From an uncultured Victivallaceae bacterium (GTDB lineage: Bacteria > Verrucomicrobiota > Lentisphaeria > Victivallales > Victivallaceae), in NCBI GenBank assembly GCA_934663655.1, contig CAKUKT010000006.1:1-23977 (forward strand): a stretch of DNA of 23,977 nucleotides, given 5' to 3'. The notes beneath the pieces were generated by a model that was not told where the DNA came from, did no database searches, and saw only the letters and a program-made list of their open reading frames with translations. Both the position numbers and the translations under genes were made by a program. Each line of letters starts with the position of its first letter. Position 1 is the stretch's first letter. This document shows, one piece after another, positions 7,911 to 16,167 of this stretch.

Positions 7911-7943
7911 CAAACTTTTTACCGGATTTATCGGCAAAAACAG

Positions 7944-7971
7944 TTGCATTTTCCGGAAAACCTGCTATATT
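7944..7971 (+). promoter_or_regulatory. Predicted tRNA-Lys promoter
   Basis: TTGCAT (7944-7949), 16-nt spacer and TATATT (7966-7971), with the tRNA 5' end 13 nt downstream. This spacing and position are normal for a monocistronic tRNA. Confidence 0.6.
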
Positions 7972-7984
7972 AACCTCATGTAAT

Positions 7985-8060
7985 GCGCCCATAGCTCAGT
8001 TGGTAGAGCAAATGACTCTTAATCATTGGGTCCTGGGTTCGAGTCCCCGTGGGCGCACCA
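7985..8060 (+). tRNA. tRNA-Lys (anticodon CUU)
   Basis: A full cloverleaf of 76 nt with encoded CCA. The acceptor is GCGCCCA/TGGGCGC, the D stem GCTC/GAGC with AGTTGGTA loop, and the anticodon stem AATGA/TCATT with loop CTCTTAA (anticodon CTT at 8018-8020). The variable loop is GGGTC and the T loop TTCGAGT. The T stem CTGGG/CCCCG has a U-C mismatch at its second pair (8034/8048). The discriminator base is A. Confidence 0.97.
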
Positions 8061-8075
8061 TTTTAAGTTCTTTAT

Positions 8076-8117
8076 AAACAGCGACTTATGACTATGTTCA
8101 AAAGTCGCTGTTTTTTT
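8076..8117 (+). terminator. Terminator of tRNA-Lys
   Basis: A 12-bp stem AAACAGCGACTT / AAGTCGCTGTTT (8076-8087 and 8102-8113) runs straight into a T-run. It is a strong intrinsic terminator 16 nt after the tRNA CCA. Confidence 0.85.
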
Positions 8118-8247
8118 CTTTGTTGCCGTTTTGTTGCCGCTCTTTTTTTGTTTTTACCACTTTCCCGCCGCCGGTTGAACTGGATTCATTTCCCGGAAAT
8201 CCCTCCGGGCGAACCCCTCCCGCCCCTTCTGATCCATCATCTCCAGC

Positions 8248-8277
8248 AAAAAAAAACCGGGATCCGCCGATCCCGGT
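8248..8277 (-). terminator. Terminator of pseudopilin/glycan operon
   Basis: On the minus strand, ACCGGGATC-ggcg-GATCCCGGT forms a perfect 9-bp stem with a 4-nt loop followed by nine T. It lies about 23 nt after the pseudopilin stop and ends the operon that starts near 14659. Confidence 0.9.
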
Positions 8278-8300
8278 CGAAGAATTTTCAACAGCGGTTC

Positions 8301-9083
8301 TCAGTTCCGGAAGGGCAGCCAATGGTCTTCGTGCACGAACTCCGCCTCATCGATCGCAACAGCGTGACCGTCGATGAAGGTGGTGTTGATCCGCTCGTTG
8401 TGACGGTTGTCGGCACGGTTGAAAATGTTGTTCACATTGTAGGATTCCTTGATCCCGTTGCCGTTGAGATCCAGCGTGAATACCGCGTTGTTGCCGACGG
8501 TGTTGTCGGTGTTGATATACTTCGGCACGGTGATGAAATCCGCCGGATAGTCCGCTCCGTTGACCCGCCGTCCATCCATGACCGCGAAACAATTCGACGG
8601 TTCGGCCACCTGCTTGTAGGGTATCAGAAACGGTAGATGTGAGGTCACTGTCGGATAAAGATTTACATCCAGCACCCCGTAGCTGTTCACCCAGTAGCGG
8701 GTGTTCGGCAGCTGGTCGGAGGGGCAGCGGAAAATACTCTTGCTGTTGAGGCCGCCGGTGGCGTCATATTTATAACCTGGTTCGATATAACGCGAGGTCA
8801 GGTATCCCCACGAAAGCAGAAATCCGGCATTGCTCCACGCATACAGGTTGAGCGGCTGCATCCCCTTGTTGTCATCGGTATACATCGCAATGCCGCTGCC
8901 GATGTTCTTGAGATTGCTCAGGCACGCGGTTCCCCGGGCCGCTTCCCGGGCCTTGGAGAGCGCCGGCATCAGCATCGCCGCGAGAATCGCGATGATCGCA
9001 ATCACCACCAGCAATTCGATCAGGGTGAAACGGGAACATTCGGAAACGAAACGGGGAAAACGGCTTCTTCTTTTCATTTTCAT
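8301..9083 (-). CDS. Type IV pseudopilin-like protein, H-X9-DG domain
   Basis: The 260-residue protein has a short basic leader and the class III prepilin signal [20 protein letters not shown] (about 17-36). Cleavage would fall before Phe19, with Glu23 at mature position 5. The residue before the cleavage site is Arg, not the usual Gly. Then come the family segment [29 protein letters not shown] (about 118-124), a calcium-loop-like DLNGNG (205-210) and the processing-associated H-X9-DG signature from His228 to Asp238-Gly239. AAGGAGG precedes the ATG. The protein should sit in the inner membrane and be built into a type II secretion or pilus-like fibre, but this paralogue family is large in PVC genomes and unassigned. 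It is the last gene of the glycan operon, 25 nt after the glycosidase. Confidence 0.92.
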   Translation of the reverse strand: MKMKRRSRFPRFVSECSRFTLIELLVVIAIIAILAAMLMPALSKAREAARGTACLSNLKNIGSGIAMYTDDNKGMQPLNLYAWSNAGFLLSWGYLTSRYIEPGYKYDATGGLNSKSIFRCPSDQLPNTRYWVNSYGVLDVNLYPTVTSHLPFLIPYKQVAEPSNCFAVMDGRRVNGADYPADFITVPKYINTDNTVGNNAVFTLDLNGNGIKESYNVNNIFNRADNRHNERINTTFIDGHAVAIDEAEFVHEDHWLPFRN

Positions 9084-9108
9084 GTCTCCTCCTTTGATTC
9101 TCTGGGGA

Positions 9109-11271
9109 TCAGTGCGAATGCACTCCATAAGGTTTTTCAGTCGGCAGCAACACCATCGCCACACTCTCCGGCGGCAGTTCGATCCGGATGCCGCACCGGG
9201 TGTCTCCCCCGGGCACCACCACCTGACGTTCATCACCGTGATAGAGGAAAGCGCGAACCGGTGTCGGCTGCGGCAACGGATAACGGTAGTTCTCCGCTCC
9301 TCCCTCCACAGTCCCACCGGAGGGATCGTCCATCTGGATATTCGGCAACTGAAGCTGAATACGTTGGGGTTCCGCCGAGATGTTGACCAGCGCCACCGCA
9401 ATCGTCGCATCGTCGCATTGCCACACCGAATTCATCACTGCCGGCAGAGTGACGACTTGTCCTTCGCAGTCGTTCCACGCCATCGCCCAGCGGCGTTCGA
9501 CGGCCGGAACCGTCAGCTCCAGCGGCCGGAGCATCTTCCCGCAGGCCAGATAGCGCCAGTGCTCGTGTCTCGCCCGGGCGAGCCGCCGGATGAAACGAAC
9601 GGTCTCCGGGGCGCAATCCAGCAGCAGATTCCAGGGTATCCGCGACCAGCCGAACTGAAACCCCGAAATGAACTGCTGCGCATGTTTCGATGCAATCGCT
9701 CCCGCGAAACGCGCGTCGTGCACCTCCTGGGAAAAAGTATAACGGCCGAAACAGAGCACGTAATCATGATAGACCGCCGCAAACAGCGGCTTCATGTACG
9801 GGTTGTTGGCGTTGCCGGTCAGCAGCGTGTCGATCTCGGCGATGAAGGGTTCGCCCGCCCCTTCGGAAGCGAACACCGGTTCCGGGACAAACTCCTCCGC
9901 CTCGTTGCGGATCTTCCGGAACAACCGGCAGCCGCAGCGGACAAAAGTCTCCGGATCTCCGGCCTCGTGGTCGTGATTGTCCGCGCAGCAGGCGAAGGGC
10001 GGACTCATTCCGATTTCGTCGAAATAGATTCCCGACACCCCGGTCTCCAGCATCCGCAGCGTCTGCATGGCGGCGATCCGCCGCCACAGCGGCGCCCCGG
10101 AACACATCTGCACGAAATCCTCCCGGTGCTGGCTCCAGACCGTGCGATGCGTTCCCCCGAACTCATCGGTGCGGAGACTGGAGGACTCCAGCTGCGGCCA
10201 TTCGGCAAGCGAACTGTCCGCTGAAAAGAAGTTCACGTAGGGCATCACCCGGATTCCCGCGTCGCGCAGCGTCTTCACCTCCCGCCGGAATCCCGGTACC
10301 GTCGGGAAAAAGAAGGGATTGTTTGCATCAAACGCATTGCGCTGCCACATATAGTAGTGAACCAGTACCGGCACCCCGAAAAATTCCGCTTCCCGCCGGA
10401 TATCCGCCGCCGAACAACCATCACCGCGGTGCATCCGCAACGTGACCAGCGGCGTCTCAAGCAGCCACTGCGGAGTTTTCCGCCCCGCTTCCAGCGGCCC
10501 TCGCGACAGCCACGGCGCAGTCAGCGCAAACCGGCGGTAACGCTGCGCCGCGTCGAACCAGTCCCCGTGCGAGAGCGCCAGCACCCAGGGAAACGACCGG
10601 TAATCCGCCCCCGGACGCCGAACCGTGTGCCAGCGGGGGCGGAACACCACCCGTCGTCCCTCCCGGTCACAGTCGCAGGCAAAGCTTTTCACCGCCGCTT
10701 CCGGATCGTGGGCGCCGAAATAGCCGAGTTCACCGGAGCGTTCGAGCGCCGCGAACTGCATGGTGAAATTGCCGTTGGGCCAGGCGCGTTCGCGCAGACG
10801 CTTGCTCGCAATAACCCCGCCCGACGGCAGTGTACGCAACGGATCCGGGTAGACCGCGCCCGCGTCCTCCGGCAATATCAGCCGACACGCCTCGCCGTCA
10901 TCCACCACCCAGTCAAACCAGGGGAAGCAGATCCCGCGCACCGACCACTCCGGCGCCACCTTTTCCACCATGATCCGCAAGGCGGCCGCGTCGCTGCCCG
11001 GTTCGGAATCGACGCTGACCATCACCTCGGCCCGACCGGAAAAACGCCAGCGGCAGCGAATGGTCCCCGCGCCCCGCTGCACTTTCGGTTCGGTCTGAGG
11101 TCGCAGTTCGATCACCTCGTTTTCAGTATTGATCAGCTCAACCCGCCACAGACCGGGACCGGGAGCGCAGAACTCCGCACCCCCCGGACGCGAAAACCCC
11201 GTCAGCGCGAACCCCCCGTCCACCATGCCGAAACCGAGAGTGAGCCGTTCTCCGGCCAGCGACACCATCAT
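9109..11271 (-). CDS. Cytoplasmic TIM-barrel glycoside hydrolase-like protein (DUF6259-like)
   Basis: This 720-residue protein has no signal peptide. The order suggests an N-terminal beta-sandwich (about 1-250), a TIM barrel (about 265-560) and a C-terminal beta domain with [14 protein letters not shown]. The barrel contains [20 protein letters not shown] (303-322), [11 protein letters not shown] and [14 protein letters not shown] (413-426), with Asp418 a candidate nucleophile. [11 protein letters not shown] (468-477) holds Glu470, a candidate acid/base. The layout recalls retaining alpha-galactosidase-like clans and the uncharacterised DUF6259 proteins; the family name is from memory. The start codon follows the sialidase-like stop by 4 nt, and its AGGTGA Shine-Dalgarno overlaps that stop, so the two are coupled. 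It likely cleaves an oligosaccharide imported by the symporter. Substrate unknown. Confidence 0.75.
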   Translation of the reverse strand: MMVSLAGERLTLGFGMVDGGFALTGFSRPGGAEFCAPGPGLWRVELINTENEVIELRPQTEPKVQRGAGTIRCRWRFSGRAEVMVSVDSEPGSDAAALRIMVEKVAPEWSVRGICFPWFDWVVDDGEACRLILPEDAGAVYPDPLRTLPSGGVIASKRLRERAWPNGNFTMQFAALERSGELGYFGAHDPEAAVKSFACDCDREGRRVVFRPRWHTVRRPGADYRSFPWVLALSHGDWFDAAQRYRRFALTAPWLSRGPLEAGRKTPQWLLETPLVTLRMHRGDGCSAADIRREAEFFGVPVLVHYYMWQRNAFDANNPFFFPTVPGFRREVKTLRDAGIRVMPYVNFFSADSSLAEWPQLESSSLRTDEFGGTHRTVWSQHREDFVQMCSGAPLWRRIAAMQTLRMLETGVSGIYFDEIGMSPPFACCADNHDHEAGDPETFVRCGCRLFRKIRNEAEEFVPEPVFASEGAGEPFIAEIDTLLTGNANNPYMKPLFAAVYHDYVLCFGRYTFSQEVHDARFAGAIASKHAQQFISGFQFGWSRIPWNLLLDCAPETVRFIRRLARARHEHWRYLACGKMLRPLELTVPAVERRWAMAWNDCEGQVVTLPAVMNSVWQCDDATIAVALVNISAEPQRIQLQLPNIQMDDPSGGTVEGGAENYRYPLPQPTPVRAFLYHGDERQVVVPGGDTRCGIRIELPPESVAMVLLPTEKPYGVHSH

Positions 11272-11275
11272 GAAA

Positions 11276-12409
11276 TCACCTCACAATCTCGATCAGGTTG
11301 CCGTCCACATAGGTCTGGTCGTAGCCCGGAAGTTGCGGATCGAACGCGTAGAACACCACGTAAACCTGATCCTTCTCCGGCCCCGGAATCAGCCGCTGAA
11401 GTCCGCCGGTCGCACTGTTGTAGGGTTTGCCGTCGGTACGCGAGTAGAAAGGCATGCCGATATATTCGAAGTTGTCGCCGTCGGCGGAATAGAAGAAATT
11501 CACCGAGCGCGGAATCGGACGCGCCTCCCGGTTGCCGCAGGCCAGCAGATACCCTCCACCTTCCAGCGGCATCACTACCGGATAGATGCCGCCGATAGCG
11601 GTCTCAACCGGTTTGCTCCAGGTTTTACCGTTATCGGTTGATTCGGTGCGCCAGAGCTTATTCACCTTGCGGCTGTCGATCCGGGCGAGCGCGACCAGCG
11701 TTCCGTCCGGCTTGACGAAGAAACCGCTCTCGTTGAAGTCATACGCAGCTTCCCCCGCCGGCGGTTCATCACGGAATGCCAGTTCGAAATCGCCCCAGCT
11801 CGCGCCCCGGTCGCGGCTGCGGAAAAATCCCGATCCGTAGAGCGCTCCCGGCACCGTACCGGTTTTCGGATAGCCGTAGGCGGGCAGCACCCAGTCCCCG
11901 TTCGGCAGTTCGACCACGCTTCCCGTGAAGGTGAACGCCGACCCCGCCGGAGTATTGAGCTTCTGAAGCGGAACAAACTTCCCGTTTTCATCCATCCGGA
12001 ACAACTCCAGCTGCGAAGTGCGCGCCCGGAACACCGCTTTGCGATCCACTCCATCATGAGTGAAACGTTCCGTACCAAGCATGATTTCCCCGTCGGGCAG
12101 GTTGTGCAGCACCACGGTCACCCCTTCGCGTTCGTTGTCCGGCCCGAAAACCTGTTCCGGTTCTTCCCAGGTCGTACCCTGATCCCGCGATCTCACCAGA
12201 TAACTGCGGCAGCCGGGAGAAACGTCGCCGTGATCCGAAAAGGTCGCCAGATAATCGCCGTCGCGCGTCACCGCCAACCCTCCCGGAGAGACCGCATCGA
12301 CAATCTTATCGTTGACAATCGCGTTTTTCAGCACTTTCACTTCCATCCCCGAACCAACCGGCGGCAACGCCAGCAGAACCGTCGGAAAAACCCAGAGCCA
12401 TCGTTTCAT
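11276..12409 (-). CDS. Exported BNR/Asp-box sialidase-superfamily protein
   Basis: The 377-residue protein begins with a signal peptide (MKRWLWVFPTVLLALPPVGS) and continues as a six-bladed-propeller-like domain. Three Asp boxes are clear: SRDQGTTW (74-81), SRDRGASW (198-205) and STDNGKTW (257-264); SADGDNF (308-314) is a degenerate fourth. A Glu in FNESGF (227) could match the catalytic-base region. The N-terminal YRIP arginine motif of GH33 sialidases is absent (VSPGGLAV instead), so true sialidase activity is doubtful. A TTG lies two codons upstream, but AGGG spaced 8 nt from the ATG favours 12409. It sits between the symporter and the cytoplasmic glycosidase and probably acts in the periplasm or outside on the sugar the symporter imports. 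Confidence 0.85.
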   Translation of the reverse strand: MKRWLWVFPTVLLALPPVGSGMEVKVLKNAIVNDKIVDAVSPGGLAVTRDGDYLATFSDHGDVSPGCRSYLVRSRDQGTTWEEPEQVFGPDNEREGVTVVLHNLPDGEIMLGTERFTHDGVDRKAVFRARTSQLELFRMDENGKFVPLQKLNTPAGSAFTFTGSVVELPNGDWVLPAYGYPKTGTVPGALYGSGFFRSRDRGASWGDFELAFRDEPPAGEAAYDFNESGFFVKPDGTLVALARIDSRKVNKLWRTESTDNGKTWSKPVETAIGGIYPVVMPLEGGGYLLACGNREARPIPRSVNFFYSADGDNFEYIGMPFYSRTDGKPYNSATGGLQRLIPGPEKDQVYVVFYAFDPQLPGYDQTYVDGNLIEIVR

Positions 12410-12430
12410 AGACAATTCCCTTTCTGTTTC

Positions 12431-13891
12431 TTATCCGGCCTTGACGCCGTTCTTTATCCAGCTGGTGAACATGCTGACCGCGTAACCGATGCCGAAGGTG
12501 GCGACGATTCCGAACACCGCAAACCACATGAAGTTGATCTTCATTATGCCGGAATGATTGAGATACCAGGCGCCGCAGGTGACGATGATTCCGACGATTC
12601 CGCCCCAGACGGCGCCGTTGGTATCCGCCCGTTTGGTGAAAATGCCGAGAAAGAAGATCCCGCCGAGCGGAGCCGCCAGCAGCGCCGCCAGCACCTGCGT
12701 AACCTCGATGATCGTGCTGCCGAGATACATCACGAAGAAGGTCAATCCCACCGCCAGCGTTCCCCACCCCAGGGAAACCAGACGGCTGATCCAGACGTAG
12801 CGGACACCGTGTTCCCGGTTGCCGGAGATCTTCTCGTAGACATCGACCATGAAGAGCGAGGTGAGCGAATGAAGCACCGCGCTGATCGTGGACATCCCCG
12901 CCGCAAGAATCGCCGCCAGCAGAAGACCGCCGACACCCGGCGGCAGGTATCTTGAAATAAAGTAGGGAAACACCTTGTCCGGCACTGCGGCGATCTCCGG
13001 CGGAAGTTCGGCTCCGGTCCGGAAGAAGCCGTAAAGGCAGATGCCGATGAAATAGAGCACCAGCACCACCGGCGAACCGAAAATTATCGCAAAGAGGTAG
13101 CTTTTCATCGAGTCGCGCAGCGACCGCGCCGAGAGCAGCAACTGCACCTGGGACTGATCACTGCACACCCCGGCGATCCCCATCAGTGTGCAATTGAGAA
13201 ACAGCACCCACACCGACAGTGAATCGAAACTGAAGGAGAAGTCGAACATCTGCGTCTTGCCCGCCGCCGCCGCGATCCGCCAGTATTCCGCGGTCTCATC
13301 GCCGATGAAGAACCACACCGCTCCGCAGATACCGGCGATCATCACAAAATACTGCATCACATCGCTCCAGACCACCCCTTCCATGCCGCCGAGCATGGTG
13401 TAAAACGCGGTGACGGCGCCGAGGATCACCACGAAGAGCGTGATCGGTAAGCCGGTGATCGAATTGAGTGCCAGCGCCGGCGTGAAGATCGTCATCGCAA
13501 GATAACCGAGTTTGGAGATCATGAAGAGCGTGCTGGCCGCGTAGCGGATTGCCGGACAAAAGCGATCTTCGAGATATTCGTAGACCGATACCAGGCGCAG
13601 TTTGTAGAGAAAGGGCACCACCAGGAAAAACACCACCGGAATGCTCAGGATGCCGATGAAGAGCGTCGGCAGATATTTGAGATCATTCGCGAGCACAAAA
13701 CCGGGGGCGCCGAGCAGGCTGATCGCACTGAACGACACCGCCACTCCGGAGAGGGCCAGCGGCAGCCAGTGCATGCGCCGCCCGGCCATGATGAAGTCCT
13801 CCTTATTCTTCTGCCGGCCGGCGACGACAACCGGTATCAGGGCGACAAAGGCGAGATAGGCAACGATGATGACGAGGTCGATTGTCCGCAT
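12431..13891 (-). CDS. Sodium:solute symporter (SSS family)
   Basis: A 486-residue inner-membrane protein with about 13 hydrophobic segments. SSS marks are the substrate/sodium-site helix AVSFSAISLLGAPGF (51-65), GGMEGVVWSDVMQYFVM (168-184) and AAGMSTISAVLHSLTSLFMVD (330-350), which matches the Na2-site helix of vSGLT and SiaT. Substrates in this family include sugars, sialic acid, proline and pantothenate; the operon favours a sugar or sugar acid. AGGAG 5 nt upstream selects the ATG at 13891 over a GTG at 13897, which the Shine-Dalgarno would overlap. It starts 9 nt after the GntR stop and ends 21 nt before the sialidase-like gene. Confidence 0.93.
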   Translation of the reverse strand: MRTIDLVIIVAYLAFVALIPVVVAGRQKNKEDFIMAGRRMHWLPLALSGVAVSFSAISLLGAPGFVLANDLKYLPTLFIGILSIPVVFFLVVPFLYKLRLVSVYEYLEDRFCPAIRYAASTLFMISKLGYLAMTIFTPALALNSITGLPITLFVVILGAVTAFYTMLGGMEGVVWSDVMQYFVMIAGICGAVWFFIGDETAEYWRIAAAAGKTQMFDFSFSFDSLSVWVLFLNCTLMGIAGVCSDQSQVQLLLSARSLRDSMKSYLFAIIFGSPVVLVLYFIGICLYGFFRTGAELPPEIAAVPDKVFPYFISRYLPPGVGGLLLAAILAAGMSTISAVLHSLTSLFMVDVYEKISGNREHGVRYVWISRLVSLGWGTLAVGLTFFVMYLGSTIIEVTQVLAALLAAPLGGIFFLGIFTKRADTNGAVWGGIVGIIVTCGAWYLNHSGIMKINFMWFAVFGIVATFGIGYAVSMFTSWIKNGVKAG

Positions 13892-13900
13892 CTTCACTCC

Positions 13901-14659
13901 TTAACTCTGACCGTTTTCGTGGCGTTCGGAGAAATTTCTGATCGTGGCGAAATGGCGGTGCAGCATCAGCAGCCCGGTTTCGATATCGTGGATCTTGATC
14001 GAGTTGAGGATCACCTGATGCCCCCAGTGAGCGGCCTGGAACATCTGGTGGTTCTTCGGCAGCACCCGGTCGTCACGGTCGGGATTGTCGCTCATGTCGG
14101 TGAAGTAATGTTCCGAAACGATCTCCAGCAGCCGGTTCCCGGAGGACGCGCAGATGATCTGGTGAAACCGCCGGTCGAGGCGGATGAAGTCGAAATTACA
14201 GAAGTCGTCGCGCTGCAGCAGACGCTCGCTGTCGGCCACCACCTGCTCAAGCTCGTGCAGTTGCTGCGGGGAGATACATTCGACCACGTCCGGAAACGCA
14301 CCAAGTTCGAGATCGCAGCGCAGCCGCGAGAGTTCATGGCGATTCCGGGAAATGGAGAAGAAGAGCGGCAGCAGATTCGCGAAACCCGCCAGCGGATCCA
14401 CCTTCGCCAGCCGGAAACCGCTCCCTTTGCCGGAATTGATGATCCCCATCCCCTTCAGGTAACTCATCGCTTCGCGGACAATCACCCGGGAAATTCCCGA
14501 TCGTTTGCAGAAAAACTCCGCCGACGGAAGGGGATCTCCCTCATGCAGATGTTCGCTTTTGATGTAACCGACGATGGTGTCGATGGCGCGGTTCATGGTT
14601 TTGCCGTTGGTGGCGGACGGGGAGGAGGCCGCCGGGGAAGCTGCAGAATGCGGACACAT
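13901..14659 (-). CDS. GntR/FadR-subfamily regulator (FCD domain)
   Basis: The 252-residue regulator has a low-complexity Ser/Ala N-terminus (1-20), a winged HTH (about 22-85: LPSAEFFCKRSGISRVIVREAMSYL, then GSGFRLA wing) and an all-helical FCD effector domain (about 105-245). The FCD metal/ligand residues appear as LDRRFHQIICASSGN (Asp162, His166), HQVILNSI (His214) and LMLHRHF (His234/236). AGGAG precedes the ATG at 14659; an internal ATG at 14596 would remove only the low-complexity tail. It is first in the operon with the symporter and glycan enzymes, so it probably represses them and itself until a sugar acid or related ligand binds. Confidence 0.92.
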   Translation of the reverse strand: MCPHSAASPAASSPSATNGKTMNRAIDTIVGYIKSEHLHEGDPLPSAEFFCKRSGISRVIVREAMSYLKGMGIINSGKGSGFRLAKVDPLAGFANLLPLFFSISRNRHELSRLRCDLELGAFPDVVECISPQQLHELEQVVADSERLLQRDDFCNFDFIRLDRRFHQIICASSGNRLLEIVSEHYFTDMSDNPDRDDRVLPKNHQMFQAAHWGHQVILNSIKIHDIETGLLMLHRHFATIRNFSERHENGQS

Positions 14660-14690
14660 TTTCAGGATCTCCTGGATCGGGTTAAAGTAA

Positions 14691-14753
14691 TACTCTATCA
14701 GGGATTCAACATTAATCTAACGACATTTTTTCATATTTCAAGCCGATAGAGTA
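14691..14753. promoter_or_regulatory. Paired inverted-repeat operators around GntR-operon promoter
   Basis: TACTCTATC (14691-14699) and its exact reverse complement GATAGAGTA (14745-14753) flank the predicted promoter, 54 bp centre to centre (about five helical turns). An AGTAATA motif adjoins each site. The pair is placed to let the GntR regulator hold a DNA loop. Confidence 0.55.
14714..14741 (-). promoter_or_regulatory. Predicted GntR/glycan-operon promoter
   Basis: On the minus strand: -35 TTGAAA (14736-14741), 16-nt spacer, -10 TAGATT (14714-14719). It would give a leader of about 50 nt before the regulator gene. Confidence 0.5.
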
Positions 14754-14876
14754 ATATTTTTAAAAATTTTTCCGGTCTCATTCTGATCCGGGTTGCCGAG
14801 ATCGCCTCCCGTACTCTTTCCCGGAAAAATTCGCCGACGAAATTGCAACCGGTGGCCGTCGTCCCATTATCACCGC

Positions 14877-14914
14877 AAAAAAAAAGCAGCCGAACCGTTT
14901 CCGGTCGACTGCTT
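14877..14914 (-). terminator. Terminator of lpo-like operon
   Basis: On the minus strand an interrupted stem AAGCAG...CCGG / CGG...CTGCTT is followed by a run of nine T. It lies 60 nt after the LpoB-like stop codon and ends the operon that begins near 19636. Confidence 0.75.
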
Positions 14915-14973
14915 CCGGTAATTTCCGGGCCGCGCGGTTCTGCAACCGCCCCGGCTGATTCACTACCCTTTCG

Positions 14974-15675
14974 TCACCATCCCAATCCGCCCTGCAGATG
15001 TTGACGTTTGATCTCCTTGGTATAGGTCCAGACCCCTTCGCCGGTCACATTGTCGGTCAGTGTCAATGTGAAGGTGTAGGAGATTTCATTGGCCCGACCG
15101 TCCACCGCCGTCTGCTTGATGATCGCGCCGCCGAGCGAGAGATCATAGGCGTTGACCTTGCCCTTTTTCATCACCGTGCGCTGATTGACATTGGGATCGT
15201 GCGCAAGATCCCGTGCGTCGGCGGTTGCCGAATCGATCGTCTGACCAGCTCCGGCGGCGTAGGTAGTGAAACGAACCTTGCCGCTGTTGAAAAGAATCTC
15301 CCGCAGCCGTTCCGTGAGCAGCCGCGAATCGATATGTTCGGAGGTGTTGTTCTGGATCGTCGAAAGCATCAGCAGCGGTTTCTTCACCGAAAGTTTTTCA
15401 CGGGCGGAAAACTCCTCGCCCGCAGCCTCCAGTTCCCGCAGGCTCTTCTCGGCATCCAGCTTGTAGGCCGCGAGATACTCATTGAAAAGCGGCGAACTCA
15501 ACAGCGCGTTGCCGGCCTCCTGAGTGATCACCACCCAGTCGGAGGAACTCATCCGATCCTTGTTCTTCACCGCAATGGTGGTGTCGGTGGCGTCCACGTA
15601 GGTCGAAGATGTCCCGCAGCCACTCAACACAACCGCGGCGACAGCCCCTCCGGCCAGAAAAAATCTGATTTTCAT
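14974..15675 (-). CDS. lpoB: LpoB-like penicillin-binding-protein activator lipoprotein
   Basis: The 233-residue lipoprotein has signal peptide and lipobox VVLSGC (Cys20), then the LpoB-type domain. Landmarks are KPLLMLSTIQNNTSEHIDSRLLTERLREILFNSGKVRF (about 98-135), ARDLAHDPNVNQRT and AYDLSLGGAIIKQTAVDGRANEISYTFTLTLTDNVTGEGVWTYTKEIKRQ. In Enterobacteria LpoB is an outer-membrane lipoprotein that reaches through peptidoglycan to activate PBP1B. Here the linker after Cys20 is short, so which PBP it contacts, if any, is unknown. AAGGAG 8 nt upstream supports the start. It follows the YcfL-like gene by 12 nt, the same order as ycfL-lpoB in E. coli. Confidence 0.88.
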   Translation of the reverse strand: MKIRFFLAGGAVAAVVLSGCGTSSTYVDATDTTIAVKNKDRMSSSDWVVITQEAGNALLSSPLFNEYLAAYKLDAEKSLRELEAAGEEFSAREKLSVKKPLLMLSTIQNNTSEHIDSRLLTERLREILFNSGKVRFTTYAAGAGQTIDSATADARDLAHDPNVNQRTVMKKGKVNAYDLSLGGAIIKQTAVDGRANEISYTFTLTLTDNVTGEGVWTYTKEIKRQHLQGGLGW

Positions 15676-15687
15676 CGCTTAAACTCC

Positions 15688-16143
15688 TTATTGATCCGAT
15701 TCCTTGAGGTTCAGAATGAAATTACTGCAATTCCCGGCCGGAGAGGTACCGGTGAAATATACCGGTTCGCCCGGATACACCGTCACCGTCCGCCATCCGG
15801 TCAACATGGTCTCCACCGCAATGCCCTGCTCATCCAGCCAGACGAATTTGTAATCGATCCGGTAGGGGTTCTCTCCGGTGAGCCCGCTCCAGAGCTGCGA
15901 GAAGAATCCGGTACGTGCATTCACCGCGGTCACCTGCACCCGGAGGTTGCCGGCATCAGTGCGCGTCTCCTGCACCAGACGCACTTCCAGCCGGTCCCGC
16001 AGAAATTTGTCGGTGATCACGCGCTTGTCTTTCACCACATTGGCCGGCACCGGCACTTCGGCATTCTCCACGGTGTTGACCGTACTCTGGCAACCGAAAC
16101 CCGCCAGGACAACCACCGCCGCCAGCATCAGATTTTTAAACAT
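15688..16143 (-). CDS. YcfL-like (DUF1425) lipoprotein
   Basis: The 151-residue protein has a signal peptide ending LAGFGC (Cys18; the lipobox is not canonical because Phe-Gly replaces Ala/Ser-Gly). A compact beta-rich domain follows, with LEVRLVQETRTDAGNLRVQVTAVN, YKFVWLDEQGIAVE and GWRTVTVYPGEPVYFTGTSP, typical of YcfL/DUF1425. Its molecular role is not established, but it is encoded next to LpoB in many bacteria. AAGGAG lies 11 nt before the ATG. It is fourth in the five-gene envelope operon. Confidence 0.85.
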   Translation of the reverse strand: MFKNLMLAAVVVLAGFGCQSTVNTVENAEVPVPANVVKDKRVITDKFLRDRLEVRLVQETRTDAGNLRVQVTAVNARTGFFSQLWSGLTGENPYRIDYKFVWLDEQGIAVETMLTGWRTVTVYPGEPVYFTGTSPAGNCSNFILNLKESDQ

Positions 16144-16167
16144 GGTTTTCTCTGCTCCTTCTTATAT

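Noticed and set aside
7250..8077. Plus-strand frame running through the tRNA, ending in a typical tRNA translation
   Set aside because: Its end is simply the translated tRNA-Lys sequence, and the remainder is a shadow of the M24 gene.
10357..11598. A 413-codon plus-strand frame opposite the glycosidase
   Set aside because: Arg/Pro/His-rich shadow spanning the junction of two real coupled genes on the other strand.
14778..14963. Small minus-strand frame of 61 codons between the two operons
   Set aside because: It overlaps the operon terminator hairpin and its A-run, has no Shine-Dalgarno and shows no motif.
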